Of a DNA stretch of 64,000 nt, positions 34,440 through 46,977 are shown in pieces. The stretch is from the NCBI RefSeq assembly GCF_024139115.2, contig NW_026943245.1:62001-126000 (forward strand). Direction: 5' to 3'. The position numbers and the translations under genes are program-made. The notes beneath the pieces are model-generated. The model saw only the letters and a program-made list of their open reading frames with translations. It did no database searches and was not told the origin of the DNA. Numbering within the stretch: position 1 is the first letter of the stretch; every line of letters begins with the position of its first letter. This DNA comes from Armigeres subalbatus. Its lineage: Eukaryota; Arthropoda; Insecta; Diptera; Culicidae.

Positions 34440-34796
34440 CGCTCATTTTGAGCGATTAATTGTTTATTCTCGCGAAGAATAAACAATTGAACAAATCAAG
34501 GAAATGCCAATACTGTAGGGTAGAAGTTGCATAGTCACATCACTTTCCATGGTGGTGGTGGTCAACAATAACCACACACTAACATTCCCTACCTTCCCCA
34601 ACTGACTGTAAGGTCTTGGCCGGCGCCGTTGTTGATCAACATTTGAGAGCTGCTGAAACGTGCACTTCGAGAATAGGTGGTAAACCCCAACCACTATTCA
34701 CTTGGATCGTAGTGAAATTTGCACCAGTTCTGATCAATCACGGAGTAGCAACCATTGATATGTACAGTCAGTCTAAGCTAAGCTAAGCTAAGCTTT
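34440..34796 (+). repeat. Dispersed repeat copy with TAAGC pentamer tail
   Basis: Shares aacattccctacc, ccggcgccgtt and cacggagtagcaacc with the copies at 6.9, 58.9 and 61.7 kb. It finishes in a tandem taagc pentamer (about 34774-34796). It sits within the GGCCGAA array, separating 34207 from the remaining units that start at 34796. Confidence 0.65.
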
Positions 34797-34960
34797 CGGC
34801 CAAATGACCCTTTCGGCTAGATGACCCTTTCGGCCAAACGACCCTTTAGACTAAATGACCCTTTCGGCCTAATGTCCCGTTCGGCCAAATGATTCTTTCG
34901 GCCAAACGACCCTTTTGGCCAAATGACCCTTTCGACCAAACGACCCTTTCGGAAATTCAC
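34796..34960. repeat. Further GGCCGAA array units (right-arm orientation)
   Basis: About ten units of tttcggccaaatgaccc and variants. They most likely belong to the right arm of the 33.2-34.2 kb structure before the 34.2-34.8 kb DNA was inserted. Confidence 0.75.
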
Positions 34961-36437
34961 CACATGGCTTGATTGCTTACTTATGCCAAACAATAGACTT
35001 TAATTTCAGCATTGAACGAAAATTATTACGCAAACGCTTGATTTGAACTTTTGATAATGGGAGTAGAAACTATGCATTGAATTTGAAATTCATCACATGG
35101 CTTGATTGTATAGGTAGTATAATCACCTGGAGGCAATGTTCAATTTGTACTTCTGGAGCTAAAGCCAAGTAATCATTTTTGTATTCACATATCACGAAGC
35201 TAACTAACGACTTCATGCCCAGGGAAGCTACTAGAACTGTGTCAAACATATCATTGCTCTAAATTCGAAGTGTGAGCCATGAGAAGCAAATTCTAAAAAA
35301 AAATGTCACGGGAAGTCATGACATTTATGCCTTGAAGCCAATATTAGAAATAGAGAAATGACCAATTAGAAAAAGTTATAGGGACCTTCAAGGATTTAGG
35401 GGGGTTTGGTCGGTGGGCCCGTGCCTTGATTCGGCAGATGCAAACGCACTGCATACTTAGATTTTTGTGTTGGCCAATCATCGGCGTGAAATACAAAATT
35501 AAGCGGCGTGGAGCCAACCGGCGTATAGCGCGCCACCGACAAATTGACCAGCGTCGAATTTAATTATTATTTAAAATGTTATTACTATCAGATAGGGTAT
35601 AAGACCGAATAGTGGAGGAACTAAGCACGCTCCGATTACTTCTAATTGATATTTCATTTCCCTTACCATGAGAGTGCATCTGAAAACTCATTATTCCAGT
35701 TTTACCCAGAGCGTGCCATAGTTGTCTCAAAATCCTTTTTTGTTGCCTGAAATCAATCCTCCAATTATTGGTGCAGAATTCCAATAGTTACGGTATTTTG
35801 TTATACGTGTTCCTATATTTGCGAATCCCATAGGTTTTATATGAGATTCGCAACTATTGGAACACTACCGCAACTATTGGCTCAAGGGAGAGAAAAAAAT
35901 TAACTATTTTAATGATGCTTTACCAGTTTAAATGGAATGCAAATGTTGTTTTTGTCTTTATCGTGTTATGACAGGACAACTAATTGACTGGTAATATGGG
36001 TTACTGCGTTTGATTAGTTGATTCCCTGATTCCCTGCAAACCATACTACCGCAGCTATAGGAACACCATGTCCAGGTGAGGTTTAAATTGGGCTATAGAA
36101 ATGTTGAATCATGAAAATATGAAAATACAAAAAAAAAACAATATTGTAAATTTATAAACGAATAGAAACATGGTATTTTTACAATATGAAAACACATCCA
36201 TCAAGCGGTGATAATGCCTTTCTCGTTTCAGCCTTTCCAGACTACAAGCTTTATCACTTGATAAGGAGTATCTTGATATCAAAGTTCACACATCTTATTT
36301 AAGGGTATGCGATAGCACAATTTTTCCTGACGAAACGAAACGAAACAAAATTAGAAATGCTATTGTTGGTTCGAAACGAAACGAAATTCAGATATACTTC
36401 CAATTAATTTTGTTTAATATTTTTAGAGTCGAATATT
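34961..36437. other. Intergenic DNA with small repeats, no gene
   Basis: Bases 35470-35555 resemble the gcggcgt-rich repeat seen at 19.6 and 57 kb. Bases 35770-35890 hold inverted ccaatagtt/aactattgg words, and 36320-36375 hold gaaacgaaac repeats. No coding region is supported. Confidence 0.45.
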
Positions 36438-36592
36438 GTTACCCAACTGCCATAAGGCTTGCTGATGTTTAGTCATCTCTCTCTTGCACGGACACAGGAA
36501 GGGTCTATCTATCTCCTATATTTTCTATGTGCGTGAAAGAGATAGATGATCAAACGTTAGCAAGCCTGATAGGGAGAATCTAGCCTAATTTT
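36438..36592. mobile_element. MITE of about 155 bp
   Basis: The left arm (ataaggcttgctgatgttta...catctctctcttgcac) pairs imperfectly with the right arm (gtgcgtgaaagagatagatg...cgttagcaagcctgat) over about 45 bp. There is no coding capacity. Confidence 0.7.
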
Positions 36593-36830
36593 ATGAAAGG
36601 ATATAAGTAACAGATGAGTTTTGGTCCTGTTCACCCTTTTCAAAAGTATGCTTCTTCACTTCACCATAAAGAACGTAAAAATATTGATCGCTTAATATTT
36701 CCAACAGACCTCAGTAAAAAATAAAAGCCAATTTTTCAACTGTAATCAACAGATTTCATATTGATTAGATTGTTCATCATTTTGAAAAGTCTGACAGATT
36801 CAAAGTGCTACCACTCCATTTCTATTATCA

Positions 36831-37271
36831 TCAAATTTTCAACCATATCCTTGAAGATTTGTTGAATCGCGGCTCGGGAATGCAGCTGGGATTGGTGATC
36901 GGCCTGGCCGATGGATTACAGCCGCCGAGCGTTGCTTGCGGCTTATGAATGCGGCCAGCGGAGTCGGCTCGGAAAATGCCGCGACGAGGGCGGCGGCCGT
37001 TGGACACCAGCGATGTCAAGAAGTCCGGAACAATCTTGCTGCGGAGGCGGCCTTGAAGACCCGACGAAGCTGTCGCAAAAGGGTAAAGGTCCAGTGGAAT
37101 CTCACGCGTTCTGTCACAACGGTTAGAAAAAAAAACAACACCACAACGTTTCACTCGCCCGCCAATTATCAACTGGGTCCCATATCCACTCACAAGCTCC
37201 CTTATCCCCAGTGTTGCGATTGTACGGAGAGCTAGAGAATGCCCGACTCTTTCAGCAGATGATAGACACAT
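36831..37271 (-). other. Unidentified GC-richer open frame of 146 codons
   Basis: An uninterrupted frame that stands out from AT-rich flanks by base composition (especially 36870-37120). The predicted protein is Arg/Ser/Gly-rich with no motif that I recognise, and a T run codes its middle. There is no splice context or neighbouring gene. It could be a fragment of an unrecognised transposon, a retrocopy of a host transcript, or chance. I do not assign a function. Confidence 0.25.
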
Positions 37272-37903
37272 CGTTTGGCCTAGGATCAGCTACAAAGCTA
37301 TAAAATAAATTTATTGGCTGAAGTAAAACTTAAAACTATGAACAATGACTTACAAATTCGGTAATTAATAGTGAAAACACTTTGTCTCTATACTTGCACT
37401 CCATCTTACTCGCAATGCAGTTTCACTTCTGCTCAACTTTAGCTTTCAATACAAAAAACATACACTTATCGTCAATAGGGATGCTAAAGTTTTTCTCTGA
37501 TCATTAATTATAAAATGTTCAAATTACTGCGGAGCTTTTATTCGCAACACCCAGCTATTATCTTCTTCGCTTTGCAACGCACGTTCCTAATTTCCGTCGC
37601 TCATAGCTGCTTTCAGCGATCGCACACATCGTTCGTGAGTGTCTTTGCAGAAATGCGTTTCGCATTGTCGACCACCCCATTCGAAACGACCGTTTAACAA
37701 ACTATCCCATAAAATTATAGCTAGCCTAAATTTTTCACGCTCCATATCCAACCAATAATTATAAATGTTACCTGTTGGTAACAACTGCAATCAACTGTTG
37801 TTAACAATAATCAAATATTCACACACATTCCACATTCATGTAATGCCTGGAGATTACATCCATTGGAAATAGAATGTAAAGAAATCCGTAACAGATCTGA
37901 ATA
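37272..37903. other. No recognised feature
   Basis: AT-rich DNA. I looked for LTR-like ends and found none that I could support. Confidence 0.35.
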
Positions 37904-38055
37904 CACCCAGTTCTTTTTTTACACGGGTGGGTTTTAGTCGATTACGACATTTAGCGTCAATAAAACTATGAGTTCACCCCACGAAAAAATCACAAAAAAT
38001 CAAAGAAAATTCAGATAGTATTTCATAAGCTGCGAAAGTTCATGCTAACCTAAAA
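37904..38055. mobile_element. Second copy of the 7.9-kb MITE, opposite orientation, truncated
   Basis: Begins acacccagttctttttttac and continues with words that are the reverse complement of the 7898-8069 copy (gtcgatta-gac, tttagcgt, ggtatttcataagctg-like). The far inverted repeat is not recognisable, so this copy is truncated or decayed. Confidence 0.65.
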
Positions 38056-39540
38056 ATTAATAAATACCAAACGTGGAAAAATTATAGATTTTTATGATAT
38101 ACGGAATTAAAAATATCTGAAGATAAAAGTTTAGTCATTACAATGATCTCAATCGGAAGGATTTGAATCATTTCCACAATCTGAAATAAATGAGTTATAA
38201 TTTTTAAGAATGCCTCAAATCTGGTGAATTCTTAGTTCTGCAAATATCTTAACATCTACTAAATCAGGAAAACTTCTGAAACATCACCATCTCCATTTCA
38301 CTGTTTTCAAACATGGGTGTTCAAACTAAATACTTTCAAAAGAAAACGGAAAACGTACAATACTCAGGAATATTTCGCTTATCGGCGAGTTTCCACCAGT
38401 TTCCAAAAGTACAAATCAAACAATCACCTCATAATACATTACATATTACATACACAACTCAGTCAACTTAAATAAAAATAGAGCATACCAAAACGATGAG
38501 ATGTACAAATTATTTTTACTTTACTGAACAATATTATTTAAATCAATAGATATGTATTACATTTTATACTTGAATACTTTCCACAAAACATTGAAGAAAT
38601 TTTTTCAAGCGGAAAACTAAATTCTTTTTTATTTGAGATACAGAATTGTATTACGTAGTGAGATTTAATGGATGAATTTATATGTATAACATTTTAAATA
38701 CAGTTTGAATGGCTTTATTCAGCGGCGTATTCAACTTGGAATTCTTTAATTAATTCAAAAATTCCGCGAAATTCCGTTTAATTTTGTTGAAATTATGATT
38801 CTTCTGTCGAAATTTTCTTAATTTACTGAAACGAAACCAGAAAATTGAATATCAGATTTTGTTATATTCAAATTTCGCGGAATACAGTTTCGAATGCCCT
38901 AAACGATTTTTTTCGAAATACTGCATATGCTTATTTTATTGTGCAAGCTCATTTTCTGAACAGACTTCAAACGATTTTGAAAGTTCAGTAGGGCCATGGG
39001 TTTGAGTCCCATCGAAGGGAAAGTGGTGACCTCCAATACATTTTCCAAATCAATATCTTCCACATAATGTACATATTCACATATGAGTTTTCACAACATT
39101 GTAAATTCTATTATGAATTTTCATCATCCGAACTACCGAATTTTGGCTTTTTGTAAATTTGCGATGGCTGGTTATAATTGGAGAAAACAATCGAAATAGG
39201 TTAAATATCAATATCGACCAAGTCAATAATATTTAAAAGTTTAACTATGTCTCCAGAATTAAAATTCGACAAAAGTAATGAATAATATCATGTGTAAAAT
39301 TTAGGATAAATAAACGTCATTGGAAAAGAGTCACTGAATCATCATGTGTACTGAAGTTGCTGCACCACACATTTTATTTTCATAGAGAAATACGAGACAG
39401 CAGAATAAAACTGCTGCGATCAATGCATTCTGTCAACAAAGATCTTTATTTGATTATGCTAGAAAAAAAGTGAGATTTCAAAACGCAGTTTGAATTTGAA
39501 AAATAATATTTCGGCTAAAACTTTTAAGATTGGGGTCCGA
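38056..39540. other. AT-rich intergenic DNA
   Basis: No gene is supported. Bases 38990-39025 contain a tRNA B-box-like gggtttgagtccc, but no matching A box at the right distance. Confidence 0.4.
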
Positions 39541-41047
39541 TCTAGATCATTGTCTATTTGATTTGGTTGACGTATTCCATCCTCCCTGATTGCTTCCAAC
39601 AAATCCATCGCAAGTCAAATCTCTTGCAAACTTTTTGATTTACTCCAGCCATGCCATCATTATATGACGACGAGTACTATCATGATTCTCGTTTGTCGGA
39701 TTTACCGCTTAGATCTTACCTTTAGCGGCAAGGCTCCTCCAGAAACTTAATCTATCACTACTACTATACTAAAAAAAAACTTGCATCTCGTTTCCTCTAC
39801 ATTCTAATTATCGCTGTAAATCAACCCTATTTTTACACCACCCAAGTTCATAAACTAATCCTGGTTTCAAACTGGAACATTCTTCCAATTTTAAACCAAC
39901 ACACCACCACCGCTTCCCAGCACCCGAAAAAACACGAAACAATCATCATCAAACTGCCTTAATGGCATTGTGCACAATTCCAGTTCTAAGCCGTTGGACC
40001 ATTTGTCACCCAACAAACACGACATTGGCTCAGAAGTTACCGCCAACGAAGCTGCCACATAGGCTTTCCCTGTGCCACACATTACTGCCCCCTATTCGTG
40101 TGGCAGTTTCCCTCTGTGGCTCTAAGGCCGTTAAACGCCATAAACTTCCCTCAAATCCCTGCCCAGAATAGCGCGGGCTATAATATATCGATCACCACAT
40201 CTGTGCGGCGGCGACCGACCACCTTCAAGGAGAAGATCAAAGCCCGGTTTGCCGCCTCCACTGATAAGAAACATCGATCATCGCAGGGAGAATTGTCGCC
40301 CTCCGACGAAGTGGTAGTCGTCGTCGTAGTCTTCGGGGTGACACAATGCAACGAATGCACGCGATGCATTGAAGACTGACGTCCACTGGTATTGGTGCGG
40401 CGCTCGAACCAATCAGCGACGAGCGGCTGCGCAAAACGATGATCGACTTGGTCGACTCTGCGCTATGATGGACGATCGAAGAAGAACGGGAAAGACAAAG
40501 CGGAATACGCGAGAATGGGGTGGGCGTGGCCAGGCGTTTGGATGCGATTGTTTGGGAGAGTACGATGGAAGAACCGCAGAGAAGATGGAAACGAAAAAAA
40601 AAAACGTGGGAATGATGATGCCGAAGCCGGCCCGGGTTCGGTGGAGTAAAGAACCTGCCGAGCGGGCGAATGTTGCAGTCAGTAAGGTGCTAGCCTCTCA
40701 AGGAGAAACATCTCGTCCTCATCGCAAGAAAACTGGTTTCGGTTTAGTTTTTTTCCTTTCTTCAGTCGTTGAGAACATTATCTTTGGAATACAAAGCTGC
40801 AAGGAGGAGTGGGCGAGAGTAAACAGAAGCGAAGTGATCGTCGCTGTCAAGTGAATGTTTATTTTGATTGCTTTGAGGAGTTTATGTTTGTTGGCAATAC
40901 GGACCGAAAGTGAGAGAAGTGTTTGCTTTTGGGACTGTTTAATCGATCGGGAAGTGTTGTTGAACTGAAAGTGATACGAAAGTTAATTTGGACCGATATT
41001 TGGCGAACGCGATCAAGTTGGAGCTGCACGGTGATCTAAACGACAGA
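39541..41047 (+). promoter_or_regulatory. Upstream and 5' UTR region of the gsb gene
   Basis: From about 39.9 kb composition changes to GC-richer, apparently unique DNA, and recognisable transposons stop. The transcription start is not certain: a tcagtc initiator-like hexamer at 40762-40767 has no downstream element at +28, and no convincing TATA box is placed correctly. An open frame at 40369-40854 has low-complexity basic content and no homology I recognise, so I treat it as untranslated leader or promoter DNA. Confidence 0.45.
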
Positions 41048-44000
41048 ATGGCAGTGGCAAGTTTGAACATGTCGCCGATCTTCTCCGGATATCCATTCCA
41101 AGGTAAGTCTGCGATGCTGGCGCAAGGTTTTCATGTTCGTTTCTGGAAAGTCATGATCGTTTAATCAAAGTGAGAGACTGAGGGCGGTGAGCCGTCGGGC
41201 GGTTGGGCTTTGTGTCTCGCGGGATCACGGATAACAGTTGGTCCCGCGGAGCCATATGTTGTTGCGTTTGGTCGATCGGTGTCGATCATTTATCGCTTCT
41301 GCGGGATCATAAATCATAGCGATCCTGCCGGGCGGCGGCAGCACTGGAGGTGAGAAAGTTTGATCCTCTGTGCGGCAACAGACGGCAGGCAAGGATCTAT
41401 TTTTCCTCTAGGGAAAAGAAGGGCGTTGTAATTTTTAATTCGAATGCGGCCGACGGGGAAAGTGGGTTCTGATCGTGAATAAATTCTCAACCATTTGTAG
41501 GGTGAGAAGCCATTGTAACAGAAGGTTACTTGGGATGAATATCAAAGGGACCGAATCGATCGAGAGACCGAAGGAGAACTGCTTGCACTCGGCAAGGGGC
41601 TAACAAGATTAATGATTGTAAATATGTTATTGTTTGGTCATTGTTCGGGGCTCGGGAAATGGACTGGCTTTGTGCAACGGGGAAGAAGTGCTTGAGAGCT
41701 GGGAAAGAGGATTAAATTGATCTTTTGGATGTTTGCTTGTGCGCAAGGCATGACGGAGACATAGATCCTATCGGGTGTTGCGTTGGTTGTAGATCAGGGA
41801 TTAAGATAAGCTTATTAGGACGTTGAGTCGATCCAGGATTTAGATTTTTGCGTGAGCTTAGCAGAAAACGTAAAAATCTTACGCACGATTGCATTTTGGA
41901 AATTGAGTAAATCAAGCAAGGATGCATTTTGTGCATCCCGTCATTATGAGTCAGACTTCAAGATTCAATAAGTTTAAGTCTTTCAAAAGTATTTCCAAAT
42001 CTGATTAAAAAAGGTGTGGTTTATTTACTATGAATCTATGTTTTGGATACATTGAAGAACTGAAACTTGTTGATTTTTCTGTACCGCACCACATTCAGTG
42101 TTTGTAATATTTTTGAAGTTTTAAATTGTTTTTATAGCATTCTTGACTTGACGGGCTTTCCATGGAGTTTAAATTAAAAATACTTGTAGCAGGACTCCAT
42201 AGTCCTGATCGATTGTCAGGGTGTGTCAATGATTTGAGGGATCAATCATGATTTGTTTAAGAATCTGGTCATCGGTTATGCCACGAACAGCTCAATTATG
42301 ATCGCGTTGAATCGAGCTCCGCTATTGGCCTTCGCATAAATAAGTGTCTATTCCCTCGCCATAATCCTTCAATTTCCCACCTGAAAACTCATTAAAATTC
42401 GAGATACATCACCTTCGCTTTTCAGAACCTTCTCCCCGCTCGCGTGACCTCCCTGTCAAATGCATCCCGCGAAGAGCACGAATGCACTCCAGAAGCGCAC
42501 TCCCAGACACGCTGGCGCGCATTTTTTGCGCTCTCCGCTTTCGATCGATCTTCCGCGCACCGAATACGAGCTCGGGGCCCTAAAGGACGGAAAAAGGAAG
42601 AAGCGATCACGGCGGGTGGCGTGGTATGGCAGGGCGGCGATACAAGCGCGCACATATTTTATTACAAAATTTGAGCGCTGATCCCGGGTCGCCCAGGGCC
42701 GGAGGGGATCAGCAGCGGTACCTCCCACCGTATCATCACGGGCTGCGATCCGTCGACCGGTCGACCACGGCGCGAGCTCTATGGAGTGAGGGCGGCGAAC
42801 TGCCTTTGATCTTATTTTCAGTAATTCCTGTTTTCAACAATAACTCGACACCCTCTCTCGCGATTTCTTCCGAGCGATCGATGGACGATGGGGCGACGGG
42901 ATCCCCGGGTCTCAGACGAAGATGCTCGATAATGATAACGTAATGGTATTGGAAATATTTTATTACTTCAACGCTAGCTGGTCCCTCCGAGAACACACCG
43001 AGGGAGCTCTCCGAGGATCGTGATCTTTGGGTGCAAACGCGCAGTGAGAATAAATCGCGTCGAAATTTTTCGCCGACCTGGCCACGTCCTACTCCAGCAT
43101 GGTCCACCGAGGTCCCCGAAGGAACCTCCTAATGTAATAATTTATATGGATGTTTAATATATTTATAAACTAAATGATCAATTTATATGATAAAGTATCG
43201 CCGCCGGGGGCGCACTCAGTACTTCAGGACTCTGCACAACGACGTACATTTTAATCAATTGATCGCGCGATCGCCGTCTAGGCCGAGCTGGGACCCTCGA
43301 AGAGGCGTGCGGAGGCGGATCTCAAGCGAGCAGAATTTAATCAAATTGCCGAAATCGACCAGTTGGTTATTCACGGAATGCCGACAACGACACCGACAGC
43401 AACATGTGTCCACGGCTACATTCAAAGGGGATCATTTATCTTTTCAACACGTTCGTTGCTCGGATGGGTTCACTACAAGAAATTTATGGACCTCTGATGA
43501 ACACACACGCACGCAGGCAAGAGGCTGCCATGTTCATTGATCGAGGACTGATTTATAGGTCACTAATTCAATTTCTGCTCCGCGGCACATGGGAGACTCC
43601 AGAAGGTTCGAGTAACTCCACAGCCTTTCGGAATAACGATCGAGCATTGCGTCTAATTATAGCACACAAGTGAGGCAGAAATTGAAGTCAAACATCGTGA
43701 TCATGCTTGCGGAATTGATCGACGATCGATGGCAGCTTGCCTTGCCTCGCCACGATCATGCCCGAAGAAAGGCGTAACAATCCCGCACCATATAATTAGA
43801 TTTTAATATACAACGTGTAAACATGCTGTTCACATTCATCATCTTCCGAGTCGACTGACTTTGGCGTTGATTTCTGTAGGATCACCTTCGTGCAGGAACC
43901 GGTTTCCTCGTCGTCAAAATATTTCACAATTTTATTGAGCAATTTCCGCCGGGAACCAACCACGAAAGTGCAAATAATAATATTCAAAATTATAATCCGC

Positions 44001-46977
44001 CTCGAGGATTCCGGATCACACACGTCGGGACAGCAAATCTAATTTACTGCTTCGGCGGAAAAGCCTGGCGAGGATCGTTTGAAACACATGGCCTCAAACA
44101 AAGCATTCGTATCAAATGGCATCGTTCTCCCGTCTGGCTACCGATCGTGACCTTCCGAGTGTGCAGCATTTTCACGCTTACACTCATCCAAAAAATACAA
44201 AAGGCCAACAATTCGTCAGAATTTGAATGCCACAAATCCGCATGCTCCGCTAAAAACCATTAAATTCTAATTAAGCTACCATCCGTTCCGTAGCGGGAGC
44301 AAGTCCGCGGCGCGAACACGAATTCCGCTGCGGAATGATAAATGAACCCCAGGAGGGTTCGCTTCGGACTCGCTCCAGCCGGGACACCGAACAGTAGCCT
44401 AATGATCGTTTCGGTATTTTGTTTCGCTTCGCCCAGCCTCGCCTGGTGCTGAAGACATGGCAGGCAGGCACCATTGGCGGAATAATTAATTGCAATTCGC
44501 GCCTAATTGAAGTGTAATCAAATACGACGCCAAGGTCGATGTCTGGATGTCCGAGTGGATCATACTTTGTGGAAGAGTCCTCACGCCGGGACGTCGCGCG
44601 GCATCTTCAGCCCGATGATTGATAGGTTTGACCTTCACACGTTGTCAGTCGTCGCATTAGTCACGCACAGGAAATGCCGTAACTTGCGTAAAGGACAGAA
44701 CAACGTGACGGTTGGGCGTAGTAATCGTTGCCCTTATTTGGAGCCTGCTGGTCACGATTCCGTTGACAAATGACATCCCCTCTTCTGATCCATCCCTTCC
44801 ATGGAACTGGCTGTGGCGTGTCAAAAGTCTGCCGGATTTTAATTCTCTGCTCGCTTGCCGACGCAGAACTTCTTCGCAAAACGCACCGCAAAAGATGGAA
44901 GGAAAATTGTACCCTTTTGCGCACCAGCGCGATCAAAAACGAAGATCGCGAATCGCCGCAAGGTTTTAATCAATATGAATCAACAAGCCCGTTCCCTCTT
45001 TCCGCTCACCTCCGTTCCCACCATGCATCAACAGGAAATTAATTAAACCGGTTGAATTCCCCTGCAATTGATCGATCACCCACGATCAATTGAGCTTATT
45101 CTCTCGCGTCACTTCATCCTCAATTTGTGTTCCCTTTCAAAACGGTCACCGAACAATACCCGGCCGGCCTCATTACAAGATCCTAATCGCTTGCCCCTTG
45201 TCGTCCCACTTGTTCTTCTGCCGCCACACTGCCGTCGGCCCGAACACAATTCGGATGACACAACAATGTGACACCCCGCCGGAGTATGACACGGCACAAA
45301 AGCCGACCGACGACGACTACGACGGTCCCGAATGGCTCCGAAAGAGAAATGGATCAATTTTTCATTCCGCCTTCTCGCTGGCTCATTCAGCAGCCTCAGT
45401 TTCTCACCACCGAGGTTCTAAGTGTGCAGATCGGTTGACCGCCTTTGAAGTCTTTCGACCACCCGCGCTATGAATTGTACAAATTTGTGAACAGGTTAGC
45501 CTAATGAGATTCTTTCTTCTTCTCTTTTTACAGGACAGGGACGTGTGAACCAACTCGGAGGAGTATTCATCAACGGGCGCCCCCTTCCCAATCATATTCG
45601 GCTGAAAATCGTAGAGATGGCTGCGGCCGGTGTGCGGCCCTGTTCCATCTCCCGGCAGCTACGAGTTTCGCACGGGTGTGTTTCGAAGATCTTGAATCGC
45701 TATCAAGAAACGGGGTCGATTCGCCCGGGAGTTATCGGAGGATCTAAGCCACGCGTTTCCACACCGGAGATCGAGAACAAAATCGAAGAGATGCGTAAGG
45801 GTAATCCCGGAATCTACAGCTACGATATCCGTGAGAAACTGATCAAGGAGGGAATTTGCGATAAGAATTCAGCGCCGTCGGTTAGCTCGATCACTAGAAT
45901 TCTTCGCGGAGGCCGTCCTGAGGATGAACGCCATGGAAATCACTCGATCAACGGCATTTTGGGAGGATCTTCGTGCGATGAGGATAGCGATACGGAATCC
46001 CAACCTGGAATCGAACTCAAGAGAAAACAGCGTCGTTGCAGAACTACCTTCAACGGAGAACAGCTGGAGGCGTTGGAGATCGCATTCGCCCGAACACAGT
46101 ACCCTGATGTGTACACTCGTGAAGAACTCGCGCAGAAAACTCGCCTAACGGAGGCCCGCGTTCAAGTGTGGTTCTCCAACCGTCGTGCACGTCTACGTAA
46201 GCACATGAGCTCCCAGCAACTCGCTGCCTACAACGCCCAGTACCCTGCTCCATTCGAACAACAAGCGGCTGCTTCCGCTGCTGCTGTAGCCGCTGCCTCC
46301 ATCCCAACAAGTTCCGCCGGATTCCCATCAAGCATGCAATCGTGGAGTCAAGCGTGCTACCCACCGACCAACCAAACATCCATCCACGCTGCATCCCAAA
46401 CGGCCTACAACCCACTGGCCCAAACCATGATCCACCCAACATCAGCCACCATGAGCCCACCAGCCTCCCTCAGCCCGCCGACATCAATCAGCCCGGTCCA
46501 CAACCAAATCCCGTCCGCCACCTCCGCAAACCACCATTCAACCACCACCTCGTCCAACTACAACTACTTCCCCATGCTGGACAACTCCCAGTCCTACGCA
46601 TCTGCTGCTTCCTACGCTCCGACGAACACCTCCGCCAACGCATCCACCACCATCGACAACTCATCCTCGCAATGGCGCTCGTCTCATTCAACCCACAACA
46701 AAGCCACCACCGAATGGGACGCCTATAGGTAAGTGTCAAACAATTAACACCTCCCCCAACTAAAACAAACTTTCCCTTCCCAAACAAAAACAATATCTAA
46801 TCAACACTTTTTCATTTCTCTCCTTCCTTCCGCAGTTCGTTCTTCTCGAACAACATGAACCACCATCACCACCCGCACCACGCTTACTCCGCAGCAGCAG
46901 CCGCTGCCGCCGAAGCCAAGTCCGGCTATCCGTACTTCGGTCAGCTCGGAGGCCTGGACATGAGCCGCCTGCATTGA
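41048..46977 (+). CDS. gsb: Gooseberry-type Pax3/7 transcription factor, three coding exons
   Basis: Coding exons are 41048-41102, 45534-46728 and 46836-46977. All have GT/AG borders (gtaagt donors; pyrimidine-rich acceptors) and together give 463 codons ending TGA. The ATG has A at -3 and G at +4. Domains: a paired domain (about residues 19-145, starting [15 protein letters not shown]); an octapeptide (HSINGILGG, 155-163) that can recruit Groucho; and a paired-type homeodomain (about 184-243) with WFSNRR, Ser at homeodomain position 50. The tail is Ser/Thr/Pro/Ala-rich, with NHHHHPHH and a seven-Ala run. The start [18 protein letters not shown] resembles Drosophila gsb more than gsb-n or prd, so I name it gsb. 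In flies it is a segment-polarity regulator in the nucleus. Confidence 0.93.
41103..45533 (+). other. gsb intron 1, 4.4 kb, no transposon recognised
   Basis: It splits the gene after the 19th codon begins (phase 1), just before the paired domain, as expected for Pax3/7 genes. It begins gtaagtctg and ends ctctttttacag. Much of it is GC-rich with frequent cgatc/gatcg words. Homeodomain-like TAAT words cluster near 44488-44520, and a perfect 10-bp inverted repeat lies at 45065-45092. None of the dispersed repeats found elsewhere in the window occurs here, so it probably carries enhancers. Open frames inside it are not supported as genes. Confidence 0.7.

Noticed and set aside
38990..39025. tRNA B-box-like gggtttgagtccc
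   Set aside because: No A box at the right distance and no cloverleaf; only a weak SINE trace at best.
40369..40854. 161-codon open frame upstream of gsb
   Set aside because: Basic, low-complexity content, no recognised domain, and it lies in the expected promoter/leader DNA of gsb.
42422..43107. Several open frames in both strands of gsb intron 1
   Set aside because: They overlap each other in different frames, are explained by high GC content, lack motifs and lie inside a well-supported intron.
45545..46732. gsb as a single-exon gene starting at 45545
   Set aside because: That codon is GTG (Val) and the paired domain has already begun; the ATG exon at 41048 joins in phase.
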